Shown: positions 34,742 through 45,990 of the stretch, piece by piece
Numbering within the stretch: position 1 is the stretch's first letter
Layout of the letters: each line of letters begins with the position of its first letter
Assembly: GCA_950295325.1 (NCBI GenBank)
Contig: OX485809.1
Location: 33,122,144-33,186,143 of the forward strand
Source: Polytrichum commune
Taxonomy: Eukaryota > Streptophyta > Polytrichopsida > Polytrichales > Polytrichaceae
Reading direction: 5' to 3'
DNA length: 64,000 nt
Translations under genes and position numbers: made by a program
The notes under the pieces: model-generated
Databases searched by the model: none
What the model was told of the DNA's origin: nothing
The model's input: only the letters and a program-made list of their open reading frames with translations

Positions 34742-35470
34742 CTTTTGAGGTGTATATAGCTCACAGACTACCCAAGGCGTTTTCTTCGCCCCTCCAAAAT
34801 TAAAGCTCACAACTAGACTTCAATTTATGCCCCTGTGAGCAAGTACAGGCGAAATATAATACCGCATTGTTTGACAATTAGACAAGGCTCTTCAAATCAA
34901 GCAAGATAAACACAAACAAGATTTTCTCCCAAAACTATCTTCACCAAAGCACATGATGTATCGCAAGCAATATGGATCCTGACAATCCGAGTGACTGGAT
35001 ATAAGAGAGATAGATTGATATTTTATTTCACAACAAATCAACAGCATGCGCCTTGTCATGTGTTCGGCTTGCGAGGAGCCAAAATTTTGCACTATACATT
35101 TCGTAGACGAAAATGAACTAATAATCTCTGCGTCAAAACGTTTCCTGCAGCACTAATATTATAATAGAAACAGAAAACTAACGGACTAAAACCACGCCAA
35201 CAAAGAGCCCTTGCTTGCGCTGATAAATTTACAGTTTCAAATTACTCCTCAGCTGTCACTGTCACTCTGCATCATTCCTTCAGAGTCCCAAAATCTTTAA
35301 TGTCGATGGTCTGGTCTTCACTGTTCAGCCGACTGCACACAACACCATTTCCAAGTGTTAAAATCCTACCATATCACATTCCACACTGTACCAAAACCCA
35401 AGAACTCAAACCCGAGAATCTTGAAGTCAAAAGAATCATCAAAATAACAATGCGATCGAACCCAGAGAAT
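34742..35470 (-). other. Probable 3' end/UTR of the membrane-protein gene (duplicated segment, copy A)
   Basis: Homologous to about 32025-33110 downstream. Conservation of this block in both copies, in gene order, suggests it is the transcribed 3' region. It includes the inferred last exon (35318-35332) and TTACTCCTCAGCTGTCAC downstream of it. No polyadenylation signal was fixed. Confidence 0.45.
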
Positions 35471-38400
35471 GTTGAAGATCTGCTTGAACCTTATCACATG
35501 CCCACTCCCAGCTACCAGTGTTCATAACTACGGAGAAGATGCAGAAATTAGCCACAGTGGTATCTAATGTCCACTTATAGGCTTGCCAAAATAAACCCAA
35601 ATCGACAATTTATACACTACTGCAATAAATCTCGGGAAGTTCAATTTTGAGGTTTGCCCATTGCAGACAACAAGGATAACCATTTTTGTTACCAATTGGA
35701 ACCAGTTGCTAGGAGAAGAAAATGTAGAAATGACCTTGACATGTGCACAAGGAGATCGATTGGCAGGTATGACACATCGCTATAAGTGATCCAATATGTT
35801 ATCTTCTGTGAAGAAGTTGAGAATCGATTGAAGCTAGCATGGACAAGTAATGCAACATTGAGATATGATTCCTCATTGTTGGTGAAGAGATTTGGAGCCC
35901 ACTCCAGAAACAATTTCAGAGGTACTTGTTTTCAGATACAGATCAATGGAACAACATTCGTGACCTTGGAAAAGTGGGCAAGAAGATCATCATCATCGAC
36001 AGACAGCAAGACAGGCAAGCAGGTATCCGTGCATGCATATATCGCTACAAGTGATGGAAGAAGACTGCTTATGATCTACCGTGAGTTAAGGTGGATGAAC
36101 CTAATTCGGTTACTTTTCTTATAAGGTTACCTATATTTGAGCGGTATGTAGTTTGGTGTGGCTCCAATACACATGTCACAATTACACGTGTTTAAAATAG
36201 ATTGAACTGGTGCTCAAAAAATATAACTATTCTAGGTTGAATACTCAACAAAATTGGGGAGACCTATACGATCATTTAATGAGCACGAGAATCTCCAGTT
36301 TGATTATGAATAAGATGATATTCACATAAGCCCCGAAAATCATGAGGGAAAGTGGCTTGGGGCTCGATTTGGATCTGCTCACCATCATCTCGTACTAATC
36401 GCGTGTTTCAAATCCTAGGAGAAGTGGGTTAACTTAATCGGAAAAAGCAAGCATTCAAGAGCCATCTACCGGCGAGTTATAAGTTAAGAAATCGATGTTC
36501 AGAGAAGCTTACATGGACAAGTGGTGCGTATGGGTTGCCCGAGTTGGTGGTGTAATCCGGGAGTCCACCGTTCTGGGCCTCGAACTCCGTCTTGCACGAG
36601 AAGTAGAGCACAATTGTGGCGAGAAAGATGTACACCGTCCAAGCCAGGTAAGCCACACCGATGATGATCCAGAAGATGGGCACGGTCCAGAACGGAATCT
36701 TTCCCTTAACTCCTCCAACGGCGACGAGCATGACGAACTGGTCTATAACAGATACCACAACGCCGGACAGGAGGAGGATGAGAATTGCTGTCACCACCTT
36801 GGTCTTGACGAGGTGGGTGCTTTTCTTCAAAGCTGCGAGGCCATAATTCTCTGGTTCCAGAACTGCTATTTGTTGAGTGAGCATGAAGAGCAGGTTAAGG
36901 ACGATCAGGCCGATCAACTGGGGGAGGGAGTTGAGGAGGAAGAAGATGCGGGAACTCTCTGGGTGGATGAGCGCTGTGAGCAGCCCAAAGGGAATGGAGA
37001 TGGCGATGGTGAGGAGCACGGTGGCCAGGAGTGCCCAGAGGCCTGTGATGAACAACCGGAGGAGAGCATGGGGAAGCGATTTGAAGACTTTGGAGGTGAT
37101 GGTGTCGTCTGCTTCGGTGTCGCTGTAGATGTATTCCACGAGTTTGGAGAATGAGGCCACCGCCAGGCTGACGAGTACCCACCCGAGGATAAAGCCGACG
37201 ACCGCTGCGATGATGATCGGTACGGGAGGTGGGGGAGGCAGGGGAGGGAAGGGTGGTGCGCAGGGTGCGTCGCCATGGCTGATATCCACGGCTTGCTCTG
37301 CTTTCGTCTGCACGAAGATTTGGGTGAACACACAAAAAAATTATACAAAACAGATCTGATCGAAGTACTCGAGGCCACCCAAGATTTCCGAAGTTTAACT
37401 TGCAGGACTCACACAGGAAGCATCAAAGTACCGACCACAGCACTTCATGGCCATTGAACATGTCAACACTTTACATGACTTACAGAGGAGGAAAGGTGGC
37501 CAACTCGAACACTTGGTGATCAATAGCTAATTAATGTTCGTGGCCACCTCGAAGGTGGTACAAATCTGATACAATTTAAATTATAGGCACACCGATCACC
37601 ACATTCATGGCCACCTAGCACATGACACAGTTTACAGAACACACACAGCACAGCTGGAAGGTGGCCAATTTAATACGGTGATCAACAAGCTATGGTGATC
37701 TTCAACATCTAGTTCATGTTTGTGGCCACCTCGAAGGTGGTGGGGCAAATCTTGTACAAAGGTGGAAGGGGCACCGATGAGTGCCTACACTCATGGCAAT
37801 CCGCAAACATGTCTTTTATTTAAAAAACTGCAAACCAAACCTCACTGTTATAACTCCACCTCCCAACATTCCAACGACACAGGTCTTCCGAAACCTCAAC
37901 ACTTTGGCACCACTTTCAGGATGGCCATAACTCTCCACTCAATAGTCATTATGTTCCAATAGCTGGCAAAAACGGATCAAATCTTCTTACACGCAAACAA
38001 GCAGACGAATGGAACAACAATATTTTGCAGAGCATTTCGCAACTGGCAAGAACAGAGACACATGAATCTAGGCATATATATATACACACACATACATATA
38101 CTTAAAGCAGGTGTGTGCCAAATGAATCGTGATGAGTGCAGTACCTGTGCAGAAGATTGGAACAGGGCGTTCACCGTTTGCAACAGCATCCGGGTCTGAT
38201 CATGAGGGGGTGGGTGTGGGTGAGGGTGGGGATGGGGATGGGGATGGGGATGGGGGTGAGGGTGAGGGTGAGGATGAGGGTGGGGATGAGGGTGAGGGTG
38301 ATGGGGAGGGGGAGAGGCACCGATGAAATTCAGCACCTGGATGGCAGCGGCAGGCAGGAAGAAGGCGAGGATGAAAGGCAACAAGAGGCGGAAGTGCTTG

Positions 38401-38474
38401 CTCAGCAGCCTCCCGGCCTCCTTCAAGATGCCTCCCGCACCTAGCCTCCCAAGGTGTCCCGGGTACCCTTCCAT
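35318..38474 (-). CDS. Plant multi-pass membrane protein (At1g31130/At4g19950-like family)
   Basis: Exon 1 38145-38474 starts MEGYPGHLGRL and ends at CAG|GTACTG. Exon 2 36513-37307 follows a GTGCAG acceptor and ends at CAT|GTAAGC. Both junctions are phase 0. A four-codon last exon (35318-35332, SAEQ then stop, after TGTGTGCAG) is inferred; otherwise translation ends at 36477. About 379 residues with six hydrophobic spans near 27-50, 140-162, 193-222, 231-253, 281-309 and 319-347. The signature VLEPENYGLAALKKS, followed by a helix and a final YFSCK, matches a plant family whose Arabidopsis members are loosely named polyadenylate-binding-protein-1-B-binding; function is unknown. Odd features: a His-Pro tract at residues ~58-87 and a proline-rich stretch (PPFPPLPPPPPVP) just before span 2. 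A broken tandem copy lies downstream. Confidence 0.7.
36095..36470 (+). repeat. Dispersed repeat, long copy in the membrane-protein intron
   Basis: Partner of 30285-30645 (see there). It lies in the proposed second intron, just 3' of exon 2, opposite to the direction of the gene. Confidence 0.7.
38205..38301 (-). repeat. Coding hexanucleotide repeat, His-Pro tract
   Basis: Sixteen or so CAYCCN hexamers in frame in exon 1 encode (HP)~15. On the plus strand this reads GGGTGAGGGTGGGGATGGGG and similar, with more than ten G-runs of 3-4, enough for several G-quadruplexes. The imperfect units (GGGATG, GGGTGA) suggest replication slippage, so length probably differs between individuals. Confidence 0.9.
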
Positions 38475-38497
38475 TCTGATCAGATTTCGCCGATCAC

Positions 38498-38501
<4 letters not shown>

Positions 38502-38541
<40 letters not shown>

Positions 38542-38560
38542 ACACACACACACACACACA
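38502..38560. repeat. (GA)n(CA)n compound microsatellite in the 5' leader
   Basis: About 18 GA then 11 CA units on the plus strand, 28-86 bases upstream of the ATG, so the mRNA leader would hold (TG)n(TC)n. CT-rich leaders are common in plants. The duplicate at 34.4 kb lacks this block. Confidence 0.9.
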
Positions 38561-38789
38561 CCAGAAGGAGCAGCAGAAGAAGAAAGCTAGTCTACCACAA
38601 AGGAAGCCCTGCAGTGAGGGATGTGGTGGAACTCAGTAGAGGATTAGCAAGCAAGGCTTAACGAAGAGCTGGGTCGCCTGCAGACTTTGTTGCAGGTCGC
38701 CAGTTTGGTGCTCCTTCGTTGGGCTTTCTTTCTTCCTTTCTTTCGATCGGCCAAACTAGCAAATTGTCGGTACCGGCTTCCACTGGCAG

Positions 38790-40054
38790 ATTCCACCAGT
38801 TTACACTAATTAAGCTAGCAGGAACTGTAAGTTAGCCGCGTAGTAGCCGTGATCTCCGACTTGTTGGCGTTGCAGCACATGTACTTACAGGAGTCCACAG
38901 CTGCTATCGATCGATCGATCAAACCTCCGACGACGACGATTTCTCCGGTGAATCTGATCCTGTAATTAGTACAGTGCAAGTTATACACACTTGAAAGTGC
39001 AGTGGTGTCGCTGGCAGCTTGGTACCCAACTGCACACCCAGTCGCCTTCAGCAACTGTTTACACTTGGCACTCAGTGAGCCCAGTCTGCAGGAATTATGC
39101 CCGGGCGCTCAAGCTTAGCCAAGCTGCACAGTCATCACTGTGTCAGGTGCGACCGGATGGCAGCCTTCGGCACTTTCCTTCCCACCTTTCGCCCTCCCGC
39201 CTCCTTAACTCATCACTCACGCCCCAACAGTGCCTAACAGTGGTGATTTTTCACAAGGTCCCTAACATGTCTAGGGACATGTTCATTAAAAGAAAACATT
39301 TCCAGTGGACGGGTTCTTAGAAAATGAACCGGTTTAGGGACGTGTCAAATTCACTTTGGACGGGTTCTAAAAATAACATTTTTTTAATTAAAAAATTTCC
39401 AAAAAAATAAATGGTACAAATATCAATTACATTATGTCATATATGACATGTGAATATAAGCATAATGCAATCAAACCACTAATACCCAATCAAAATATCA
39501 ATCTTGAAGTGCTTGATTCACCTGCATGCATTAATTCATCAACCACAAAATTTAGAACCTTTTTAACATAATGTCAAAGATTATAATTGAAGGTAAACTT
39601 AGTAATTGAATATGAATTAGTATATATAAACATGTTCAAAATTTTAGAAACAAAGAGCTACTTACCCTTCAAAGACTAAACCAACTCCCTCCCAAACGTT
39701 CACCATGGAGACATTAAATGTCGGTCAAGATAACCAACATCGTGAAAAGTCTACAGGGTCGGTTTTAGAACGGGTTTGGTTTTAGCATTGTCTATCTTGC
39801 ACACAATGGTGATTTTTCACATGCTTGTATTTAGGTTTTGGGACGTGCTCAAAGCCTCTCTTTTTATGTCCACATACATGTTACCATTTTTATTTTTTTG
39901 AGTTTTGGCAAGTGTTTTGTTATGTACTTCAATTCGATTAAAATACATATACATACATATATACATACAACATACATAATCACAAATATAAAACTTTCAA
40001 TTCTTCATCTTTAGGCATGGCATGTCTAAAATGGGGTCCAAAAATAGGGTGCCG
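38790..40054. other. Upstream region of the membrane-protein gene, then spacer
   Basis: 38790-39200 is moderately GC-rich and probably holds the promoter, although no clear minus-strand TATA box was seen. 39240-39850 has two copies of TGGTGATTTTTCACA (near 39240 and 39807) and related ACGGGTT motifs, perhaps the ends of an eroded element. Confidence 0.4.
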
Positions 40055-41135
40055 TCATCACCAACCCTTTTTGGATATCAGTTGAGGATGCTTATGTAGT
40101 TTAAATGGTTGCTCCAACACAAGTTGTGTTTCTTTGTCATGTGGCAATGTTTTAAATGGAAGGATTGTAAGGATTGTAAGGTTTTCCCATTGGCATGCAC
40201 TCTCATGTCCCCAAGAATGCAATCACTCTAGTGGAGATTGGCATGACAATCCTCACTTGGCAACCTAAAAAGGATGTTGTTGCTAATACCCTTTTAGTAT
40301 TAATTAGGAATGCTTATGTGGCTAAAATGCTCATTTTGACACTACCTCAAGTTTTTGTGTCATGTGGCAACAACATAAGCATAAGGATTGCACAAGGAAT
40401 GTGCCAAGGTTTTGCTAATGGCAAGCACTCTCAAGCCCCTAGAGAGACCCTTGCTATGATGAAATTTGGCATTAGAATTTTAAATAGACACCCAAAAAGG
40501 GGTATTGTCACAAGCACCCTACTTTTGGATGTCATTTCATATATTTGTGTGGTTAAAATGATTCCTCCTTGCATTTGTTGGGGTTGTTTTGTGTATCATA
40601 TGGCAATGAGCAAAGTGCTATAGGTTTGGCCAAACCCAAGCAATCTCTTGTCTTAAAAGACGCAATTGTTATGGTTAATATTGACACTAAGATTGTCGAC
40701 TCGCACCCTTTCTTTGAGTGTCAATTGAGAATGCATATGTGGTTGAAATGCTTTCCCTGACACCAACTTGCTTATTTTTGTGTGTCATATGGCGATGTTT
40801 CAAGAGTGAGAATTGTAAGGTTTTGCCATTGGCCAACACTTGTGCCCCCCAAAGAGGCCATTGTTGTGGTGGAAATTGCCATTTGAATTCTCAATTGGCG
40901 CCCAATAAAAGGGTAATGTTGCCAACATCCTTTTTTTGGGTGTCAGTTGAGAAAATATATGTGGTTAACATGGTCAATCTTTGGTTTGTGTTGTGTGTTA
41001 TGTGAGCATTTATATTGCAGATTTTTTTTTCCAATCATGGGCATTCTCATGCCCCAGAAGATGTAGTTGTTGTGATTAATATTGTCATGAAGACTCTCAA
41101 CCACTACCCAGAAAAGGGTCATTGTCACCGACTGC
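40055..41135 (+). repeat. Tandem array, about five ~215-bp units
   Basis: Each unit repeats the order: CACCAACCCTTTTTGG-like start, TCAGTTGAGGATGCTTATGT, GTGGTTAAAATG, TTTGTGTCATGTGGCAATG, TTGCCATTGGCAAGCACTCT, TGCCCC.AAGA, TTGTTGTGG..ATTGGCA, CAA..G.CACCC.AAAAAGG. Starts fall near 40055, 40286, 40521, 40711 and 40931. Units are strongly diverged. The open frames of up to 142 codons through it have no family resemblance and are treated as by-products. Confidence 0.75.
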
Positions 41136-41199
41136 AATGTCTCTCAAAAATAGAGAGGAAATAAGAGGCATGATCCACTCAACCTTGAGCAATATATAC

Positions 41200-44085
41200 T
41201 TGTAGGAATGAAGAGTTGAAGCTCCTATCAATTTAGTCCTCAAGCATATACTTAACCGGCTTTCCCTCCATGCTTTTGGGGTGAGTTAAGTGCTTTGAAC
41301 TAATGGTCATTACTTATGAGGTGAGAACATCATGTAACACCATAGTCCTCATTAGAGATTAACTCCCCTTTACCTTTTAGAACTATAAGATCTCCCAAGG
41401 TGGAGTCCTTTAGTCTTACAAATAATAGAGTCTAGTTAGAATCAACAAAGGTAACTAATAAATAAATACACATTACACATCTCCCCACTTAGAAATGAAT
41501 GTATTGTAAACCCCAAAGTGTAGTGCATCAAAACAATAGTCAAGACCACCACTTAATTAAAATCAAGCCATGGAACTTGTACTTGTACTCATGCTTCATG
41601 GCTCTTGCAAAGTGAGACAAATTAATAATATTGCCTCGTTTACAAGATCTTGTGCAAGCATGAAAGAACAAAAAGGTGCCTACCCTTAAGATACCTCTCG
41701 CCTCAACCATTTATGCATAGGTGGGGCTTTATGGTTATACTTGACATCATAACCTATAAATATGTCTTTTGACTTGGCTACCACATCCCAATACTCTTTG
41801 AGGATTTCTACACTCAAATTGCTCTCCAACCCCCAAGAATTATGCTCAAGTGCACATTTGAGCCATTTGATGAGATAGAATTTATTGGGGCAAGAATAAG
41901 ACCGCTATCTACTTGTGAGAGTCTGCGTTCTACTTCATATGATGCATCCTCCTCAAAGATTGGCGGAGGGGGAGGTTGTACCCTGCCATCGATTGTATAC
42001 AGTCGAAGAAGTGACACATGAAAGACATTGTGAATCTTAAACATGCTTGGCAATTGCTACAACCCCTATCCTCCTAGCTATCCACCATGGTAATATATTT
42101 CTAGCACATGGGACCTTCAACTTAATATCGGTAGTGCTTAGAAGCAGTTGTTGGTCCACTTCACAAGAAACTTCTCGTCTTTTCTCATCATTATGGTATT
42201 TATGTCGTTGCCACACAACAATTAAATGTCTATTGGCTTGGCCAATTACATCAAACATATGCTCGGTAAAATTCTTTGAAGCATGGACTTGACACTTGCT
42301 AATTCCACTGATTGGTGTCATGAGATGCTTACATGTGTTCAAGACAAACAAAGTATTCCGAACATACTCTTGTCAAGAGTCAATAGATGCAAATTGTACC
42401 ATGGCAAAAAAATTCATCCCAAGCATCTTGCATTGGATTTACATAAGGTTGCAACATGTCCTTAATGACACAGTTTACATGTTTTGTCTGTCCATCAGTT
42501 TGAGGACGGAATGTGGTGGGCATAGCCAACCTTGTCCCCAAAAGACCATGTGACACATTCCATATCCTACTTATGAATCTAACGTCCTCGTCACCTAGGA
42601 TTACTGTTGGTAGATCATGAGGTTTATACATATGATCATAAAATAATTTTGTCATTCCTTCAACAGTAATGTGTGTTGTAGTTGGCATAAAGTGGGCCAT
42701 TTTGGACAACTTATCCATACACACAAAGATGACATCATAGTAATGAGTAAAAGGTGTCAAGCTAGAGATAAAATCTATGTTGACCACCTCCCAATTCTTC
42801 CTAAGAATCTCCAATGGTTATAACAAACATGTTGGCTTCATATTAGGAGCTTTACTCCATTGGAAAATCTCACATGATTTAATATAGCTCTTGATAGATC
42901 CTTACATCTCAAGCCACCAAAAGTCACTTGCACCCTCTCCCAAGTCTTAGTTACCCCAACATGACCATCGTACATTGCATCATGATGTTCGGCCTTTGGA
43001 AATATAGAGTAGAAAAATATTTGATACTCGACCTTTGGAAGGACAATTTATAACCACTCTCATCTTATCTTGCCACTGGATGTGATTCTCAACATTAAAA
43101 TGCTTCATATTGTGTTGGTTTGAGAACCAAATGTCAAGAGCATACCTTGCATTAATTCTATGACATAACTTAGAATCATTGACGAACTCATGATAGCCCT
43201 TTAGTTGAATGTCTAGCTCTCCTTGATCTCCTCACATAGAATTGGACGCCACTAATTAAAGGACCGAGTCACTTGAAGCCACCTTGGGTGTCATCAAGGC
43301 CTTTTGAACACCTATGTCTAGTAGATTCATGCTTGGAGGATCAACCATATTGATCCGTCCTAAGCGGTATACCCACTTATAGAAAAAAACAAAAAAAAAC
43401 TAGATATATATATATATATATGCTTCAAGAATTCCAACACTTGAGTTTGACACCTTGATAATTTTTGTTGTGTCTTTAAATACATGAGTGGGTTGTGATT
43501 TGTCACCACAATGCACTCAAAACCCCTCTAGGTAACAATGTCAAGTTCGCATGACGTGCACAATTACTGCTAATACTTGCTCTCCAGTCATATAATTCCT
43601 CACAACAAAGGAGAATTTCTTACTTTTAAAGGCAATAGGTCTTTCATAGGAGCATGATTGACAACCTCAAAGCTCCCTCAACTTGGGTAAGGTCAAAACT
43701 AGCGCATGTGTTGAAGCAAATTCAACATTTTCAAAGGCTTACTCACAATCCTCCGTCCAAATGACCTTAGTCTTGCTTCATGTGAAAGATGCCAAAGGTG
43801 CCATCAAAGTATAAAATCTATGGGTGAACCTGTGAAAGTAATTGCAAAACCCCCAATTGCAAAAAGACCATAATTGTCCAATTTCAAGAGGTCTTTGCCA
43901 TTTTGTAATGATTTCAAGTTTCTTAGGATCCACCTTTGATGCCCTTTTTTTGCCAACAACATGGCCCAAGTAATGCAATTTCTCTTTCCAAAAATGACAT
44001 TTAGCCCCTTGCCCTCTTAAGTCCATTTCAACAATTGTAATACAATAATTAACTAGACCGCAAAAATTCCAAAAATTAAACAAAT
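41200..44085 (-). mobile_element. Ty3/gypsy LTR retrotransposon fossil, 3' part
   Basis: Old, broken 3' portion of a gypsy-family element in minus orientation. Recognisable parts, in order from 44085 leftwards: end of reverse transcriptase (about 43780-44080), integrase core (about 42380-42815), and a post-integrase tail around 41820-42050 of the type that precedes a chromodomain. A polypurine tract (AAGTGGGGAG) at 41481-41490 is followed at 41479 by the probable start of the 3' LTR (TGTGTAATG), which seems to run to about 41200. Gag, protease and the 5' LTR are absent. Several breaks are present and the age looks considerable. Confidence 0.75.
43404..43420. repeat. (TA)n tract
   Basis: Short AT microsatellite (ATATATATATATATATA) within the gypsy fossil. 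Confidence 0.9.
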
Positions 44086-45990
44086 ATTTTTATATTTAAA
44101 TGTGTCCATCTTTACACCCTTGTCATAGTAATCAAATAAGAATTAATCCAAAATAAGTCTAAAATATCTATAAATATCTAACAGTTTCCCTTAATCTAAC
44201 ACTAGGGATAAAGTTTCACCTTGCATTTGAATATGAATCCCAACAAAGGCACATTTTTTTCAAGTGCAATTTGAGGTATTATGGTATGGAAATCTAATTG
44301 GGTTGGCCCTTGAGGCCTCTCCCATTGCCCTCATAAATCATCTTCACGAGCTGTAATTTGGTAACCAACTAGACCACAAATAAAAGGGAGTAGATTTTGA
44401 AATCTCTCCAAATTTTATATGTCCTCATATAGTACATATCATGTTGAAAAAAAATCCTATAGGTTTAGACTAATCTAACAATTTCATTTGGATTGGCCCT
44501 TGAGGCCCCTTGCACAAATGGGGTTTTGATTGTGATCATGGTTTACAAAATTTACATAAGGCTAGGGTGTTCTTTTTCTTGGCAATACAAATTCATTGTG
44601 GGTATATTATGCTTTTTGGAGGAAGGGCATACATACACAAGAGATTCTAGAAAGTTGGGTATGGACTAAGTTGGATACTCCTCCGTATTCCATCCAATCA
44701 ATGGATGGCTCAACCACTGTCTTTGCAAATCATCATATTATCACCATTAGTCACCAAGAGTTGGTATGTTGGGAGATATATAGGATGTGTAGAAAGATAG
44801 CAAAAAGGTGGGTGGAGTATGGATATCCAATTGACCTCATGAACCAACCTTTGGATATGGTACCACCAAATAAGTCCATGTGTGATGTGTATATGTATTT
44901 TTATTTAAGTCCACATTGATGTAAATGTTATGTTTACATCTAGAGTCAAGTAACTCAATATTGACTTATGATTTGACCAACTGTAACATGGTAGACTTGA
45001 AAATCGTAATTGCGCTAGTTACAATTACATTTATGGTGGGAACCCAATTTGTATGAATTATATGGAAGGGATGGAAAAGTCTTCCATGACTTTATCAAGC
45101 AATAATGAAGTATCATTATGTACAACTATTGGAGGCCCCATTCTAGCAAGTCTTTTTGGTTCTCATATACACATGGTACAAAATTACATGTTTCTTCAAA
45201 TTTTTATGTATTGTATAAGTATATTTTTGCTATTTCTTAGCTATCACTTTGTGCATTGGATAACCATTATTTTTCCACCAAAAAATGATATATCAAATAT
45301 ATCAAAATGGTATAGGGATATCAAAATAAAGGCAATGCACGCACGTGACATACGATTTTAGTATAGGGTGCATTCCCAAGTTGTAAATTGGTTTCCTGAA
45401 CTGAAATTTGGTGAGAAACCAAACTACAAAAAGACAAAAGTAAAAAATGATAACTTGTTTTAAAAAAAACCTATGTGTCCATTATGCCATCTTTATCATA
45501 AGAATCGTGAAAATAGTCCCCTTAAAATACTGAAAATGGAAAATCTAGTAGTTTTTTGGTTTCTAGAATTGTGCATAGGTTGACCTTGCCCTTGAAAAAA
45601 GAGTGTCAACATCAAAAAAAAAATAAAAAATTCAAGTGTAAGTTGAGGTATTATGGTATGTGAATTTGAATGGGTTTTCCCTTTGAGTTCTCTCCCCTTG
45701 CCCTCATAAATTGGTTTCACAAATTGCAATTAAGTATGTATTTAAAGAAATCAATTTGCTTTGTGAAATAATGTAAAGATATATATGGAAAAACCTAAAC
45801 TTCTGCAAAGTCTAGTAGTGCATATGGTTTGAAATTTTATCAGGACAAGGAATACCCATTTTTGTGATGTAAATTCAAGTGTTATGGCATAAAAATTTAA
45901 TGGGTTGGCCCTTGAGGGATTTCCCCTTCTAGCCTTGTAAAAGGGTTTTGTTAGCTCCAATTCAACAATGAACTAGAGAATGACTTCCAA
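43980..45990. repeat. Diverged repeats with GGGTTGGCCCTTGAGG motif
   Basis: A block reading TATTATGGTATG.AAATCTAAT, GGGTTGGCCCTTGAGGCC, TCTCCCCTTGCCCTCATAAA, then TTTCACAA.TTG.AATT and AACTAGA recurs at about 43985 (partial), 44275-44390, 44480-44530, 45640-45740 and 45865-45985. Spacing is irregular, so these are scattered relics and not a clean array. Between 44560 and 45500 no feature was recognised. Confidence 0.55.

Noticed and set aside
35786-36124. 112-codon open frame on the plus strand
   Set aside because: It lies in the proposed intron of the membrane-protein gene, partly in a dispersed repeat, without family features.
36495-37154. 219-codon open frame on the plus strand
   Set aside because: It is the mirror of exon 2 of the membrane-protein gene. 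The minus strand has the six membrane spans, the family signature and good splice sites.
38129-38326. Glycine/acid-rich open frames opposite the His-Pro tract
   Set aside because: Low-complexity shadow of the hexanucleotide repeat.
40195-40623. 142-codon open frame
   Set aside because: It crosses two units of the tandem array, with composition explained by the repeat and no domain.
44596-45361. Two 100-codon open frames that might be a small gene
   Set aside because: No recognisable motifs, AT-rich DNA between relic repeats, and no supporting splice sites or start context.
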